DNA of 64,000 nucleotides from Rhodospirillales bacterium (GTDB lineage Bacteria > Pseudomonadota > Alphaproteobacteria > ATCC43930 > CGMCC-115725), in the NCBI GenBank assembly GCA_028288725.1, contig JAQGIC010000037.1, positions 1-64,000 of the forward strand, written 5' to 3'. Each line of letters starts with the position of its first letter. Within the stretch, counting starts at the first letter, position 1. The notes under the pieces are model-generated. The model was given only the letters and a program-made list of their open reading frames with translations, searched no databases and was not told where the DNA came from. The position numbers and the translations under genes were made by a program. Below, in pieces: positions 51,228 through 61,043 of this stretch.

Positions 51228-51608
51228 TCAGTGCGCGACGATTTCCTCGATCTTGAGACGCAGTCCGCGGGCATCGAAAAATTCACCCTGATTGAGGATC
51301 GAGCGATCCGTCTCGAGATGTCGCACCAGGGACGCCAAGCGCTGCCTGGCTGTAGCGTCCCGGACCAATCCGGCACGGTCGGCCTGGAAGAGGGCGGCCC
51401 CGTTCCAGGCGGCCCCGGAACTGCCGAACAACCGCACCATGTCGGTCCAGCGCGTCTCGTCGCCGATGACATGGAGGTAGGAGGAGCGCAGCAGTGCCAC
51501 CGAGGTCTCGCCGATCTCGACCAGGACAATCAGCATGGTGAAAGCGCCGATCCGGCCGAAGGTCCGAACCAGCCAGTCGTCGAAATCGGTGACGCAGGCT
51601 GCTGCCAT
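51228..51608 (-). CDS. Conserved-looking small hypothetical protein coupled to selB
   Basis: 126 aa '[51 protein letters not shown]'; its ATG overlaps the selB-frame stop as TGATG. Confidence 0.7.
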   Translation of the reverse strand: MAAACVTDFDDWLVRTFGRIGAFTMLIVLVEIGETSVALLRSSYLHVIGDETRWTDMVRLFGSSGAAWNGAALFQADRAGLVRDATARQRLASLVRHLETDRSILNQGEFFDARGLRLKIEEIVAH

Positions 51609-53677
51609 CAGGAAGGGCTCCGGGGGAAGGTTGGCGGAAGAGAGTGGGAGTCGAACCCACCTGGGACAGGCTCGCTGCCCCACTCGGATTTGAAGTCCGA
51701 ACGCCCCACCAGGAACGAATCTCCTCCATCCGCACCACCCGACGAAAGCACAAAGGGTCCGAACAAGTCCAGTCGGTGCTTGTTGATCCTGCGTAGGTCG
51801 CCTTGACGCAGGGTAACACCATGCCGGTCGAAGAAATCGAGCACCTGGATGGCAACCTTGCGGCCATTGGCGACGCGGTCGCGGAACTGTGCCGCCGTAA
51901 AGGCGCCGCCGTCGGCCAGCGCCGCCTCCTCGGTAAGGATGGCGATCATTTCCCGGACGGTCGACCGCAGGAAAAAATGGTCGTGGCCAATTTCGTCGGC
52001 CCAGCCCATCCGGCTGACGAGCTTGAGAAGCCGGCGGACATCGCGTTCGGGCCGCCCCGTCGCCTCGGCGATATCTCGCACCCGCGGCGGCCGGAATCGC
52101 TCGGTACTTCCTAACCGCGGGGCGATGCCAGTCCAGGCGATCTCATCGGCCGGTGCCAGGCGCACCGTATGGCTCGCCAGCCGGACGAAAGACCCGTCGA
52201 GCACCAGCTCGCCGGCCCGGACCAAGTGCTGCAGGGCGCTCACGAAGACCGGCGCCGGCAGCCGAGGCTGCAGCAATAGTCGGAGCTGTTCCCGGCCGAT
52301 GCCTTGGCGATCGGGATTTTCGACATGATAGGCCGAGAGCTGCTCCGCGAGGCTCGAGCTGAACGCCCGCCAGCGCGCGGGCGCTATCGCAATCCTGGCG
52401 GCGCCGGACTCCAGAACGACCAGCCCGAATTCCTTGACCAGCCGCTCCGTCAGGGTGGTCGGCAGGGCGTGGTCCCGGGCGAAGACCGCCAAGTCCCAGG
52501 CGAAGGGGGGAGCATCCAGCAGGGCGACGAACCCGGCCAAAGCGTCGGTCATTGCAAGGGCCGAGCGCTGTGCCTGCCGTTCCGGCGTGCGCCGGCGCCG
52601 GGTCGGCGGGCGCAGATCGATGAAGCGGCCGCCACCGATCGTGCGCTGGGCTGACGTATCGCGGATGACGAAGCGATCCGGCAGTGCTGCGGCGATGGGC
52701 CGGTCCAGCACCAGCTGCACGTCGGCCGACCCTCCCGGCTGGATCGGGTCGTCGCCGAGCAGGACAATCCGGGCGCCGACCTCGGCCGCGGCATGATGCA
52801 GTCGAACCGGGAACCACTGGCCGAGCGGCTTCGCTTCACCGGGCAGCAGACGCAGCCTGGCGTCGATCCGATCCGTCGGCGCATGCAAAGCGGGATCGAG
52901 CACGACATCGCCGCGCCGGATCGTCTCCTTGGAGATGTCCGGGCCCGTCAGATTGAGCGCACACCGGTCGCCGGCACGCCCGGTCTCGGCCGGGCTGTTC
53001 TGGGCATGGAGCGAGCGCACCCGTGCCGGCAGGCCGGATGGGCTGAGCAGCACCTGATCGCCGACATGCACCGCCCCCGACAGCACCGTGCCCGTGACCA
53101 CGACGCCGATGCCGGACAGGGTGAAGACGCGATCGACCGCAAGGCGGAATCGGGCGTCGGCGGATCGGTCCGCGATCTCAGTGGCGGCAGCCGCGAGACG
53201 GGCGCGCAGGCGATCGATTCCCAAACCCGTGAGCGCCGATACCGGCAGAATCTCGGCGCCCGCCAGCACCGTCCCGGCGGTCGTCGCCCGGATCGCCTCG
53301 GTTACCTCGGCCAGACGCTCGGGCACGCCCAAATCGGCCTTGGTCAGCGCCACCAGGCCGCGCCGAATGCCGAGCAGATCGATGATCGCCAGATGCTCCA
53401 GCGTCTGTGGCTTGATGCCATCGTCGGCGGCGACGACCAGCAGGGCGAAATCGATCCCGCCCGCGCCGGCCAGCATAGTGTGCACGAAACGCTCATGGCC
53501 CGGCACGTCGACGAATCCCAGCACCGCGCCATGCTCGGTCGGCAGATAGGCGAAGCCGAGATCGATGGTGATGCCCCGCGCCTTCTCTTCCTTCAGCCGG
53601 TCGCCATCGATACCGGTCAACGCTTTGACCAAGGCGGTCTTGCCATGGTCGATGTGGCCCGCGGTGCCGATGATCAT
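51608..53677 (-). CDS. selB: Selenocysteine-specific elongation factor SelB; frame extends through selC
   Basis: '[45 protein letters not shown]', '[23 protein letters not shown]'. Stop TGA at 51608-51610, downstream of the tRNA-Sec gene. Confidence 0.93.
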   Translation of the reverse strand: MIIGTAGHIDHGKTALVKALTGIDGDRLKEEKARGITIDLGFAYLPTEHGAVLGFVDVPGHERFVHTMLAGAGGIDFALLVVAADDGIKPQTLEHLAIIDLLGIRRGLVALTKADLGVPERLAEVTEAIRATTAGTVLAGAEILPVSALTGLGIDRLRARLAAAATEIADRSADARFRLAVDRVFTLSGIGVVVTGTVLSGAVHVGDQVLLSPSGLPARVRSLHAQNSPAETGRAGDRCALNLTGPDISKETIRRGDVVLDPALHAPTDRIDARLRLLPGEAKPLGQWFPVRLHHAAAEVGARIVLLGDDPIQPGGSADVQLVLDRPIAAALPDRFVIRDTSAQRTIGGGRFIDLRPPTRRRRTPERQAQRSALAMTDALAGFVALLDAPPFAWDLAVFARDHALPTTLTERLVKEFGLVVLESGAARIAIAPARWRAFSSSLAEQLSAYHVENPDRQGIGREQLRLLLQPRLPAPVFVSALQHLVRAGELVLDGSFVRLASHTVRLAPADEIAWTGIAPRLGSTERFRPPRVRDIAEATGRPERDVRRLLKLVSRMGWADEIGHDHFFLRSTVREMIAILTEEAALADGGAFTAAQFRDRVANGRKVAIQVLDFFDRHGVTLRQGDLRRINKHRLDLFGPFVLSSGGADGGDSFLVGRSDFKSEWGSEPVPGGFDSHSLPPTFPRSPS
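51632..51727 (-). tRNA. selC: tRNA-Sec, anticodon TCA
   Basis: GGAGGAGATTCGTTCCTGGTGGGGCGTTCGGACTTCAAATCCGAGTGGGGCAGCGAGCCTGTCCCAGGTGGGTTCGACTCCCACTCTCTTCCGCCA; 96 nt, 8-bp acceptor stem, long variable arm, GGTTCGACTCC T-loop, encoded CCA. Confidence 0.95.
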
Positions 53678-54456
53678 GATGTCTTGTCCGGCAACCGCGC
53701 TTGCGCCCGCCGCTCGGCCTCCGCGATCTCGTCCGGCGACAGCGCTCCCCTGACCGGTCCGAGAAACGGAGCAGCTAGGGTGCTGCCGCCTCTCTGACCG
53801 CGCAGCAGCCACGCCAGCGCCGCTACCCGATCCGGGGGCACGCCGCTGCCGAGATGGCAGGCAGCGCCCAGCATCGCCTGTGCATCGGCATCGCCCAGCG
53901 CGGCCCCGCGCCGCCACCATTCGGCGGCGGCGGCCGGATCGCGCGCCACCCCGACCGCATCGTGATGGAACATCCCCAGCCGGGTCATGGCGGTGGCGAC
54001 GCCGTTCTCAGCCGCTGCAAGCGCCCAGCGGCGTGCCTCGCCGAGATCGGCCGGCATCAGCTCGCCCTCCATCAGCATCCAGCTCAGCATGTCCTGCGCC
54101 GGGCCGTCTCCCTGTAGGGCCGCAAGGCGATAGAGCTCTGCCGCGCGTGTGCCGTCGCTCTCGACCCCGAAACCCTTGAAATAGGCCGTAGCCAAATTGC
54201 GCTGCCCGACCGGATCGCCGCCTTCCGCCGCCAGCGAGAGCCACCGCAGGGCAAGGTCGGCATCGCGCTCGACGCCCAATCCTTCGGAGAAGCAGGCGCC
54301 GATATTGTTCTGGGCGCGCGCCACGCCGGCACGGGCGAGCGGCTCCCACAAGGCCAGCGCCCTGGTGTAGTCGCCGGCGTCGGCCGCCGCACGCGCCTCG
54401 GCCATCGCGTCGCTCCTGGGCGCTCTCCCGGACGTCAGGCGCTCAAGCCAGCGCAT
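53674..54456 (-). CDS. Sel1-repeat (SLR) protein
   Basis: Repeats '[56 protein letters not shown]'; overlaps selA and selB at each end. Confidence 0.9.
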   Translation of the reverse strand: MRWLERLTSGRAPRSDAMAEARAAADAGDYTRALALWEPLARAGVARAQNNIGACFSEGLGVERDADLALRWLSLAAEGGDPVGQRNLATAYFKGFGVESDGTRAAELYRLAALQGDGPAQDMLSWMLMEGELMPADLGEARRWALAAAENGVATAMTRLGMFHHDAVGVARDPAAAAEWWRRGAALGDADAQAMLGAACHLGSGVPPDRVAALAWLLRGQRGGSTLAAPFLGPVRGALSPDEIAEAERRAQARLPDKTS

Positions 54457-55834
54457 GGCCGTCCAGCCCGGACAAAGCCGACAAGAAGGCCGCCTCGTTG
54501 ACGAGGCACCTGAAATCCAGCGTCAGGCCGCCATCCTCGATCCGGCCGATCACCGGCCAATCCAAGGCGCGCAGGGCCGCCGCCAGCGCGTCGAGCACCC
54601 GACCGCCGGCGAGCGGTCGGATGACGAGCCCGGCGCTGGCGATCGTTTCGAGCGGCAGCGCGCCGGACCCGATCTGGCTGCGGCAGGCGCACGGCTGGAC
54701 GGTGAAGGCCGGGCCGACCGCCCGCGCCACGGCCGGCAGCAGCCGGCGCGCCTGGGCCTCGATCTCGGCCGGGGGACGGGCCAATAGCCGCAACGTCGGC
54801 AGGCGTTCAGCCAGACGATCGGGGTCCCGATAGAGCTTCAGTGTGGCTTCGATCGCCGCCAGGCGGATCTTGTCGATCCGGAGGGCACGTTTCATCGGGT
54901 TCCGATTGATGGCGGCGATCAATGCCCGCTTGCCGACGATGAAGCCGGCTTGCGGCCCGCCCAGCAGCTTGTCGCCGGAGAACGTCACGAGCCCGGCCCC
55001 CTCGGCGACCGCCTCGCGCACGGTCGGCTCCCTTTGCAGCCCGAAGCGCGAAAGATCCACCAGGGTACCGGAACCCAGGTCGTTCATCAGCGGGACATTC
55101 GCCGCGTCGGCAACGACGGCCAGTTCCGCGGCACCGACCTCCGCCGTGAAGCCCTGGATCCGGTAGTTGGAGGTATGGACCTTGAGAATCATCCCGGTCT
55201 GCGAACCGAGTGCCGCACGATAGTCCTTGAGATGAGTCCGGTTGGTCGTACCGACTTCGACCAACCGAGCGCCGGCTTGCTGCATGATGTCGGGCATGCG
55301 GAAGGCGCCGCCGATCTCGATCAGCTCGCCGCGCGAGACGATGGCGTCGCGGCCATCCGCCAGCGTGTTGACGGCGAGCAGCACGGCCGCGGCATTGTTG
55401 TTGACCACCGTCGCGTCCTCGGCTCCCGTGAGCGCACAGAGGAGCGCGCGCACATGATCGTCCCGCTCGCCGCGCTTGCCTGCGGAGAGATCGAACTCGA
55501 GCGCCACCGGATCGCGCATGGCCGCCACCGCCGCCTCTATCGCCGCGTCGGCCAGCAACGCGCGGCCGAGATTGGTGTGCAGCACCGTCCCCGTGAGGTT
55601 GAACAGCGGCCGCAAATCGGAACGGTCCTCCGTCTCCAGCAGGGCCGTCGCCTGGAGCGCCAGATCGTCGATATGGGGAACTCCGGCGACACCGGCCTGT
55701 AGCGCCGTGCGAGCGTCATCGAGCACCGCGCGGATCGCATCCGTGGCTGCGCTGCGGCCGAACCGCTGCATCAGCTCCACCGCGGCGCCGGTGTTCAGAA
55801 CGACACTGACCGATGGCAGATCGCGCAGGCCCAC
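54443..55834 (-). CDS. selA: L-seryl-tRNA(Sec) selenium transferase
   Basis: 'LRPLFNLTGTVLHTNLGRALL', 'ATVVNNNAAAVLLAVNTLA', 'VSRGELIEIGGAFRMPDIM', 'FSGDKLLGGPQAGFIVGK'. Confidence 0.96.
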   Translation of the reverse strand: MGLRDLPSVSVVLNTGAAVELMQRFGRSAATDAIRAVLDDARTALQAGVAGVPHIDDLALQATALLETEDRSDLRPLFNLTGTVLHTNLGRALLADAAIEAAVAAMRDPVALEFDLSAGKRGERDDHVRALLCALTGAEDATVVNNNAAAVLLAVNTLADGRDAIVSRGELIEIGGAFRMPDIMQQAGARLVEVGTTNRTHLKDYRAALGSQTGMILKVHTSNYRIQGFTAEVGAAELAVVADAANVPLMNDLGSGTLVDLSRFGLQREPTVREAVAEGAGLVTFSGDKLLGGPQAGFIVGKRALIAAINRNPMKRALRIDKIRLAAIEATLKLYRDPDRLAERLPTLRLLARPPAEIEAQARRLLPAVARAVGPAFTVQPCACRSQIGSGALPLETIASAGLVIRPLAGGRVLDALAAALRALDWPVIGRIEDGGLTLDFRCLVNEAAFLSALSGLDGHALA

Positions 55835-55884
55835 AGGCTTCTAACCTTTCTAGAGGGGCAGATCGCCAAATCAGCCTGGGTGGG

Positions 55885-55908
55885 GGTGCCGAAATCCGGT
55901 TCGGCACC
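55885..55908. repeat. Inverted repeat hairpin upstream of selA
   Basis: GGTGCCGAA-ATCCGG-TTCGGCACC, perfect 9-bp stem. Confidence 0.6.
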
Positions 55909-56022
55909 GTGTTCGGCTTCCAGCCGAGAACGCCAAGCTGCCTCGTGATTTTGGACTGGAACGGCTATCCTGGTCAACGACCGGCGGCGCCTTGTCGGCC
56001 TCGCCATGGGCGAGGAAGCCGT

Positions 56023-56055
56023 GAAGCGGCCGGGGCGTGCGTCCCCGGCCGCTTC
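56023..56055. terminator. Strong 13-bp hairpin between oxdC-like gene and selA; terminator-like without a U-tract
   Basis: GAAGCGGCCGGGG-CGTGCGT-CCCCGGCCGCTTC. Confidence 0.6.
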
Positions 56056-56068
56056 GACGACGCTCGAG

Positions 56069-57331
56069 CTACGCCGGCATCACGCCCGGGGCGTTCTTCG
56101 GAATTTGCGCGATGGCTGCAGGGTCGATGTTCAGCGTCGCGGCGATCATGTCCGGCGGCGTATGGGCCAGCCAATCGGACAGCGAGACCTCCTCGTACCG
56201 GTCGGTCTTGAAGATCTCCATGAAGACGAGATCGGTCGTGCCCGTGTTCTCGACGTAATGGCCGAGATTCTTCAGCACGTAGCCGATGTCGCCCGGGCGG
56301 AAATCGGCGGTGACGGCGGCCGGCCCGGTGTTGAATACCGTCATCCGCCCCTCGCCCTTGATGTAGTACTGCCATTCGTCGGCGTTCGGGTGCCAATGCA
56401 GCTCTCGCATGGCGCCGGGTTTCACCGTGACCAAGGCGGCGGCGATGGTCGTGGACACACGGAAGTTCGTGCTATCGGCGATTTGGATCTGACCGCTCTT
56501 CGTCGCCTTGTTCGGCTTCATCTCCGACAAGCGGAAGACGAAAGGATAGGGCGCAGCGCCGTTCGCCGACATGACTGCCTTCTGGTCGGCGGCGAGCGGC
56601 CCGGGCACCTTGCCCTGGAAGATCCACCTTTGTTGCAGGGGGATGTTTTTGAACACGTCGGCAGGCATGCCGAAATTCTTCGCCAGTACGTCCGGCGGCG
56701 TATGAGCGAGCCAATCGCTGAGCATCAACGTATTATATTCGCCCGCGGCACCTCGATCGAAGGCGAGCACGAATTCGCCACCGTCGGGCCCCAGTCCCTG
56801 GAGCGAATGAGGTGCGCCGCCGGGAAAGTACCAGAGGTCGCCTTCCTTCACGTCCTCGACATAGGGATGCCCCTGGTTGTCGAGCACGGTGACCCGGATA
56901 TTCCCATAGGTCATCACGGCCCACTCGGCCTGCTGGTGCCAATGAAGTTCGCGGATGCCGCCGGCATCGAGCCGCATGTTCACGCCGGCGATCGTGGTGG
57001 AGATCGGGAACGCCTCCGCATTGACCTGGCGCGCCCAGCCGCCGCCTTGAACGCGCTTCGGCGCGATGTTGAAGGAAGACCAGAACAGCGGCATGCCCCC
57101 GACGTCGGTCGGCGGAGGATTCACGAAGGAGGGCAGATTTCCGGCCAGCGCGGGGTTCTGCGGACCCGGGTCCAGCAGAGCCTGGGGGCTCGAATTGATC
57201 GCACCTTGCGGAGGCAGATCAGGATTGCCGAATACGCCGGCAGCGTGGGCCGCCACCGACGTGAGACCGCCGACGGCACCGGCAGCCAGAATCGACCGGC
57301 GGGAGATATTAGTCATGGCCTGGCCCTTCAT
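56069..57331 (-). CDS. oxdC: Tat-exported bicupin, oxalate decarboxylase family
   Basis: Tat motif 'ISRRSILAAGAVGG'; two cupins 'IRELHWHQQAEWAVM' and 'MRELHWHPNADEWQYYIKGEGRMTVF'; 'LSDWLAHTPPDVLAKNFG'. Confidence 0.88.
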   Translation of the reverse strand: MKGQAMTNISRRSILAAGAVGGLTSVAAHAAGVFGNPDLPPQGAINSSPQALLDPGPQNPALAGNLPSFVNPPPTDVGGMPLFWSSFNIAPKRVQGGGWARQVNAEAFPISTTIAGVNMRLDAGGIRELHWHQQAEWAVMTYGNIRVTVLDNQGHPYVEDVKEGDLWYFPGGAPHSLQGLGPDGGEFVLAFDRGAAGEYNTLMLSDWLAHTPPDVLAKNFGMPADVFKNIPLQQRWIFQGKVPGPLAADQKAVMSANGAAPYPFVFRLSEMKPNKATKSGQIQIADSTNFRVSTTIAAALVTVKPGAMRELHWHPNADEWQYYIKGEGRMTVFNTGPAAVTADFRPGDIGYVLKNLGHYVENTGTTDLVFMEIFKTDRYEEVSLSDWLAHTPPDMIAATLNIDPAAIAQIPKNAPGVMPA

Positions 57332-57480
57332 TTTATGCGGCGACGTCTCGATTTAGTCGCCGCCAACGAGTTCTGCTTATTATCGAACACACCCAAAGCT
57401 TATGTTGTGTCTTCAGTATCCAGGCCAATTAAAATAAATTTCATTGCGACCGGTATTCCGCGTGGTGGGCCGATCAGTCA

Positions 57481-58482
57481 TCATAGGACCGGGCGAAAGA
57501 CCAGGATCGAGGCGTCCCGCGCAAGCAGCGAAGCTCGGCGGGCCACGTAGAGACGATCCCACTCGGGCACATAGAGTGACGTGCGGGCCCCAGATGCGGT
57601 CGACACGGAACCGAGCGGATGGAAGCCGTCGGCTTCCTTGCCGAACACCGCCACTTCGCCGCTCCCGCAGCTGACATAAATCCGCGCGATCCTTTTGTCG
57701 AAGAACAGGTCGTCCGCGTCGCCGCAGGTCGGCATCGACGCGACCTGCTTGCCGCTGGCCGTGCCGATCAGGACGAGCTTCGCCGGGCTGCGGAGCACCG
57801 TGGCGAACAGGTTCTCGCCGCTCAGTGCCGCCGGAAAGTTCGCCGATCCGCCCGGCTTCCAGGCCGCCGTCTGCCGCCGGGCGTCCAGGTCGATCACCGC
57901 AATCTGATTGGCGTCCGGCACATTCACGTAGGCCAGCCCGGAGGGCGCAATCTGGAAGCCCTCGGGATGGTCGGCCAGCTTGATGCCGGCGACCTTGGCG
58001 GCGGTCGCCGGGTCGATCACCGCGAGCCCACCGCTGCCATAGCCGACCACGACCGAGCCGTCCCGCGGGTCGATCCGGATGTTGTCCGCGTCGTCGCCCA
58101 ACGGGATCGTCGCCACGGCTGCGAAGTCCGCACCCGTGAACACGTGGACGGTGCCGTCGGCGGCGCTGGCGACGAACAGGCGATCCTGCTTCTCGGCATA
58201 GGCGACGCCCTGCGGTTCCTTGACGCCGGCGATCCGATGGACGACGCGGCCGTTCGCCAGTTCGATGACGTCGACGGTGTCGTTGCCCAGTTCGGCGACG
58301 AACAGGCGCTTGCGCTTCAGGTCCACGGCCATGTGGTCGATCCGGCCCCCGACGTCAGCGAGCGGGATGGTCGCCTCCAGGACGAGCGGCGGTTCGGCGG
58401 CGGCCGAACGGGCCGTCCAGGGTGGGGCCGCGCCGACCAGCAGGAAGCCGACCAGCGCGACGCCCGGAATCCGGCGTTTCAT
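57481..58482 (-). CDS. Exported YncE-like beta-propeller protein
   Basis: 'GRIDHMAVDLKRKRLFVAELGNDTVDVIELANGRVVHRIAG'; start overlaps SOD stop. Confidence 0.85.
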   Translation of the reverse strand: MKRRIPGVALVGFLLVGAAPPWTARSAAAEPPLVLEATIPLADVGGRIDHMAVDLKRKRLFVAELGNDTVDVIELANGRVVHRIAGVKEPQGVAYAEKQDRLFVASAADGTVHVFTGADFAAVATIPLGDDADNIRIDPRDGSVVVGYGSGGLAVIDPATAAKVAGIKLADHPEGFQIAPSGLAYVNVPDANQIAVIDLDARRQTAAWKPGGSANFPAALSGENLFATVLRSPAKLVLIGTASGKQVASMPTCGDADDLFFDKRIARIYVSCGSGEVAVFGKEADGFHPLGSVSTASGARTSLYVPEWDRLYVARRASLLARDASILVFRPVL

Positions 58483-59207
58483 TTCTCGCCGCTGTAGCGG
58501 GTGTAGAGCGATGCGGCGCTGTCCCATCGGATGTTCTGCATGAATGCGTCGACGTAGGCGGCGGCCTTGGCACCGTAGTCCATGTGGTAGGCATGCTCGT
58601 ACATGTCGAGCACCAGCACGGGGCGGCCGCCCGCGAGCGTCGTCGTGTGGTCGGCCGCCCAGCAGTTCACCAGGCGCTTGTCGCGGGGCAAGTAGGACAG
58701 GATCACCCAGCCGGACCCGCCGCCCTCGGCCTTGCCCATCGCCGTGAACTCGGCGCGCCAGCGATCGACGCTGCCGAAGTCCCGCTTGATAGCCTCCTCG
58801 ATCATGCCGCCGGGCTGGCCGTCGCCGCCGATGCCGTCGAAGAACTGCTCGTGCAGGATCATCGAATTGGCGGCGATCAGTTCCTCGCGCTTCAGGCCGT
58901 TGATGACGAAGTTCGGCGCCTTCGCCCAGTCCAGGCTGGCGAGTTCGGCGTCGATCGCGTTCAACCGCTTCACGGCACCGACATAGTTGTTCTCGTAGTG
59001 GCTGGTCAGGATCTTCTCCGACATGCCCTTGATACGGCTCGGATCGAAGGGCAGCGGCTTGATTTCGTAGGACATGGCGGGCTTTCCTGGCTCGGGTGCG
59101 GTTTGGGCGCTGGCGGTGCCGGCGACGAGGCCTGCGGGGATCGTCAGGCTTGCGGCGGTGAGACTGGCGATCTCGATGAACTGGCGGCGATCGATATCAG
59201 CGGGCAT
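58479..59207 (-). CDS. Exported Fe/Mn superoxide dismutase
   Basis: Tat-like leader 'DRRQFIEIASLTAASLTIPAGLVAGTASA'; 'EKILTSHYENNYVGAVKRLN', 'GSGWVILSYLPRDKRLVNCWAADHTTTL', 'VLDMYEHAYHMDYGAK'. Confidence 0.92.
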   Translation of the reverse strand: MPADIDRRQFIEIASLTAASLTIPAGLVAGTASAQTAPEPGKPAMSYEIKPLPFDPSRIKGMSEKILTSHYENNYVGAVKRLNAIDAELASLDWAKAPNFVINGLKREELIAANSMILHEQFFDGIGGDGQPGGMIEEAIKRDFGSVDRWRAEFTAMGKAEGGGSGWVILSYLPRDKRLVNCWAADHTTTLAGGRPVLVLDMYEHAYHMDYGAKAAAYVDAFMQNIRWDSAASLYTRYSGEK

Positions 59208-59559
59208 GGGCGGCCCCCTCGATCGCAAGCCGGTCGATCAGCTGCATGACCCGGCCGGTGATGACGGACCAGGCGATCTTGAAATCGTCGCTTACCGCCG
59301 GGCACTCGTCCCAGCGCTCGATCGGTCGGCCGTCGATCCCGTAGTCATCGAGATCGCGGCTAAACGATACGATCTGGTCGGCACTGGCCCGGCCGATTTC
59401 CAGGTCGGCAGCCCAGTCCTCGACTTGGTCGGGATTCCTCCGGACGCTATGGGGGAGCACCAGGTCGGACGCCGTTTGGCGCCGGACATCGATGATGAGC
59501 GGTGGGGGACAGTCGCCGGGCGACTGATCGAGACTGATTGCGGAGATCGACACGTCCAT
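59197..59559 (-). CDS. Degenerate rhodanese-like small protein
   Basis: 'PPPLIIDVRRQTASDLVLPHSVRRNPDQVEDWAADL' resembles a rhodanese N-half; no catalytic-Cys loop seen. Confidence 0.45.
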   Translation of the reverse strand: MDVSISAISLDQSPGDCPPPLIIDVRRQTASDLVLPHSVRRNPDQVEDWAADLEIGRASADQIVSFSRDLDDYGIDGRPIERWDECPAVSDDFKIAWSVITGRVMQLIDRLAIEGAAHAR

Positions 59560-59729
59560 AGCTCCTCCCACGCCGAAACGGCGGGATGAAGCAGAGCTTG
59601 GACGGAGATCGTCTAATGGGGAGTCTGCGTCCCCGTGCCGCGCAAACTACTAGACCTCGTCAGCGCCTGACAAGTCCCTTCGCGGCATCTTCCGCGCCGT
59701 GCGACAAAGCCGCCCGCCACAGTGAAAAT

Positions 59730-60770
59730 TCACAAACGAGCCGATACGAGACGCGCGATCGCCGCCGGCGCCTGGTCCGGGATGGCGAAGACCGAGCTGA
59801 CGTTGATCTCGCATAGCACATACGTGTCTTCGCCCGACGCGGTGCGCGGTCCATAAAGAAAATCGGCATCCCAGATGATCGGCAACGATGGCGCATCGAT
59901 GCCGAGGACCGCCATCATCTGCGGCGTCCACTCGGTCTCCATTTTGATCCTGAGCGCCTGGAACCGCTCGGTCGAGGCGGGGTGCATGATCCGCGGTCCC
60001 GGTTGCGCCGCATCGGAAGCGGGCCCCTCGGGCGGCGGCGGGATCAGGGCCTTGATGAACTGATGGCCGAAGCCCACGACCTTGTCGGCGCCCATGTAGC
60101 AGCGGATCATGCCGTCGGCCAGGCGCGGCTGGAACGGCTGATCCACAATGCAGCCGTCGGCCGTGAAATACGCCTCGCAGCGCGCCATGAAATCCGCCAG
60201 CGCGAGGTCTTCCGGCACGCTGCCGCGCTGCGCATGCAGCACCCGGACCGCCGCCCTTCCGCCGGGCAGCGGTTCGATCTGTTCGACCTTCCACACCCCC
60301 TGGCCGGCGTTGCCGCGGTTCTGCTTCAGCACCCGCGGGCCGTCCGTTCGCAGCCGCTCCGGAAAAGTCTCGCGGAACTCCGGAGCGGAGCGATAGAGGT
60401 GAGTATCGGTTCCCCACCTGAGATGCTTCGTGCGGTGCAGGACCTCTTTCACGCCCATCTTGAGGATCACGTCGGGATGGGCGCTCACCCACGGCCCGCG
60501 AGCCGCGATGTCGCGCAGCAGCGGGTCGAGCGCGACGCGGGTCTTCCCGTCGTGCAGCGGATCGACCCAGACCAGCACGCCGTCTACCGTCAGGAGCTGA
60601 TCGCGGACCTCGCCCGCGAAAGCCTCATCGTAAACCGCAGGCTCGGCGTGAATGCCGATCGCGGCGAGTTCTTCGAACACGCGATAGAAGCGATTGTTCT
60701 GGGGCGTCGCCGTGTCCCGCGCCTCGCGGCCACCGCGCCAGACCACCGCTACTTTCGCCCGTCTTGTCAT
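59730..60770 (-). CDS. Cj0069-family, ATP-grasp-like protein
   Basis: 'KVAVVWRGGREARDTATPQNNRFYRVFEELAAIGI', 'RVLKQNRGNAGQGVWKVE', 'TYVLCEINVSSVFAIPDQA'. Confidence 0.75.
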   Translation of the reverse strand: MTRRAKVAVVWRGGREARDTATPQNNRFYRVFEELAAIGIHAEPAVYDEAFAGEVRDQLLTVDGVLVWVDPLHDGKTRVALDPLLRDIAARGPWVSAHPDVILKMGVKEVLHRTKHLRWGTDTHLYRSAPEFRETFPERLRTDGPRVLKQNRGNAGQGVWKVEQIEPLPGGRAAVRVLHAQRGSVPEDLALADFMARCEAYFTADGCIVDQPFQPRLADGMIRCYMGADKVVGFGHQFIKALIPPPPEGPASDAAQPGPRIMHPASTERFQALRIKMETEWTPQMMAVLGIDAPSLPIIWDADFLYGPRTASGEDTYVLCEINVSSVFAIPDQAPAAIARLVSARL

Positions 60771-60836
60771 CGTTTCTACCTTCCATTGGGAAGTCGGGGA
60801 CCGTAGGGGGCCGCCGTCTCGCTAGCTAGACCACCA

Positions 60837-61043
60837 TCATACATCGACGATAGCTTCCGGCGGCACCGGGGTCGAAAGCTTGCCATTGCGCCGTTTGCGT
60901 TCGGCAAGAATTTGCCGCCGGCGATGGTCGGTCATCTTCGCCCAACCGCGGATCTCCGCGGCGGTCCGGAGGCAGGCGACGCACCAGCCGGTCTTGCGAT
61001 CCATCCGGCAGATGTCCACGCAGGGCGACGGTACCGCCATCAA
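60837..61043 (-). CDS. DUF1289 family protein
   Basis: 'SPCVDICRMDRKTGWCVACLRTAAEIRGWAKMTDHRRRQIL'. Confidence 0.88.
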   Translation of the reverse strand: MMAVPSPCVDICRMDRKTGWCVACLRTAAEIRGWAKMTDHRRRQILAERKRRNGKLSTPVPPEAIVDV

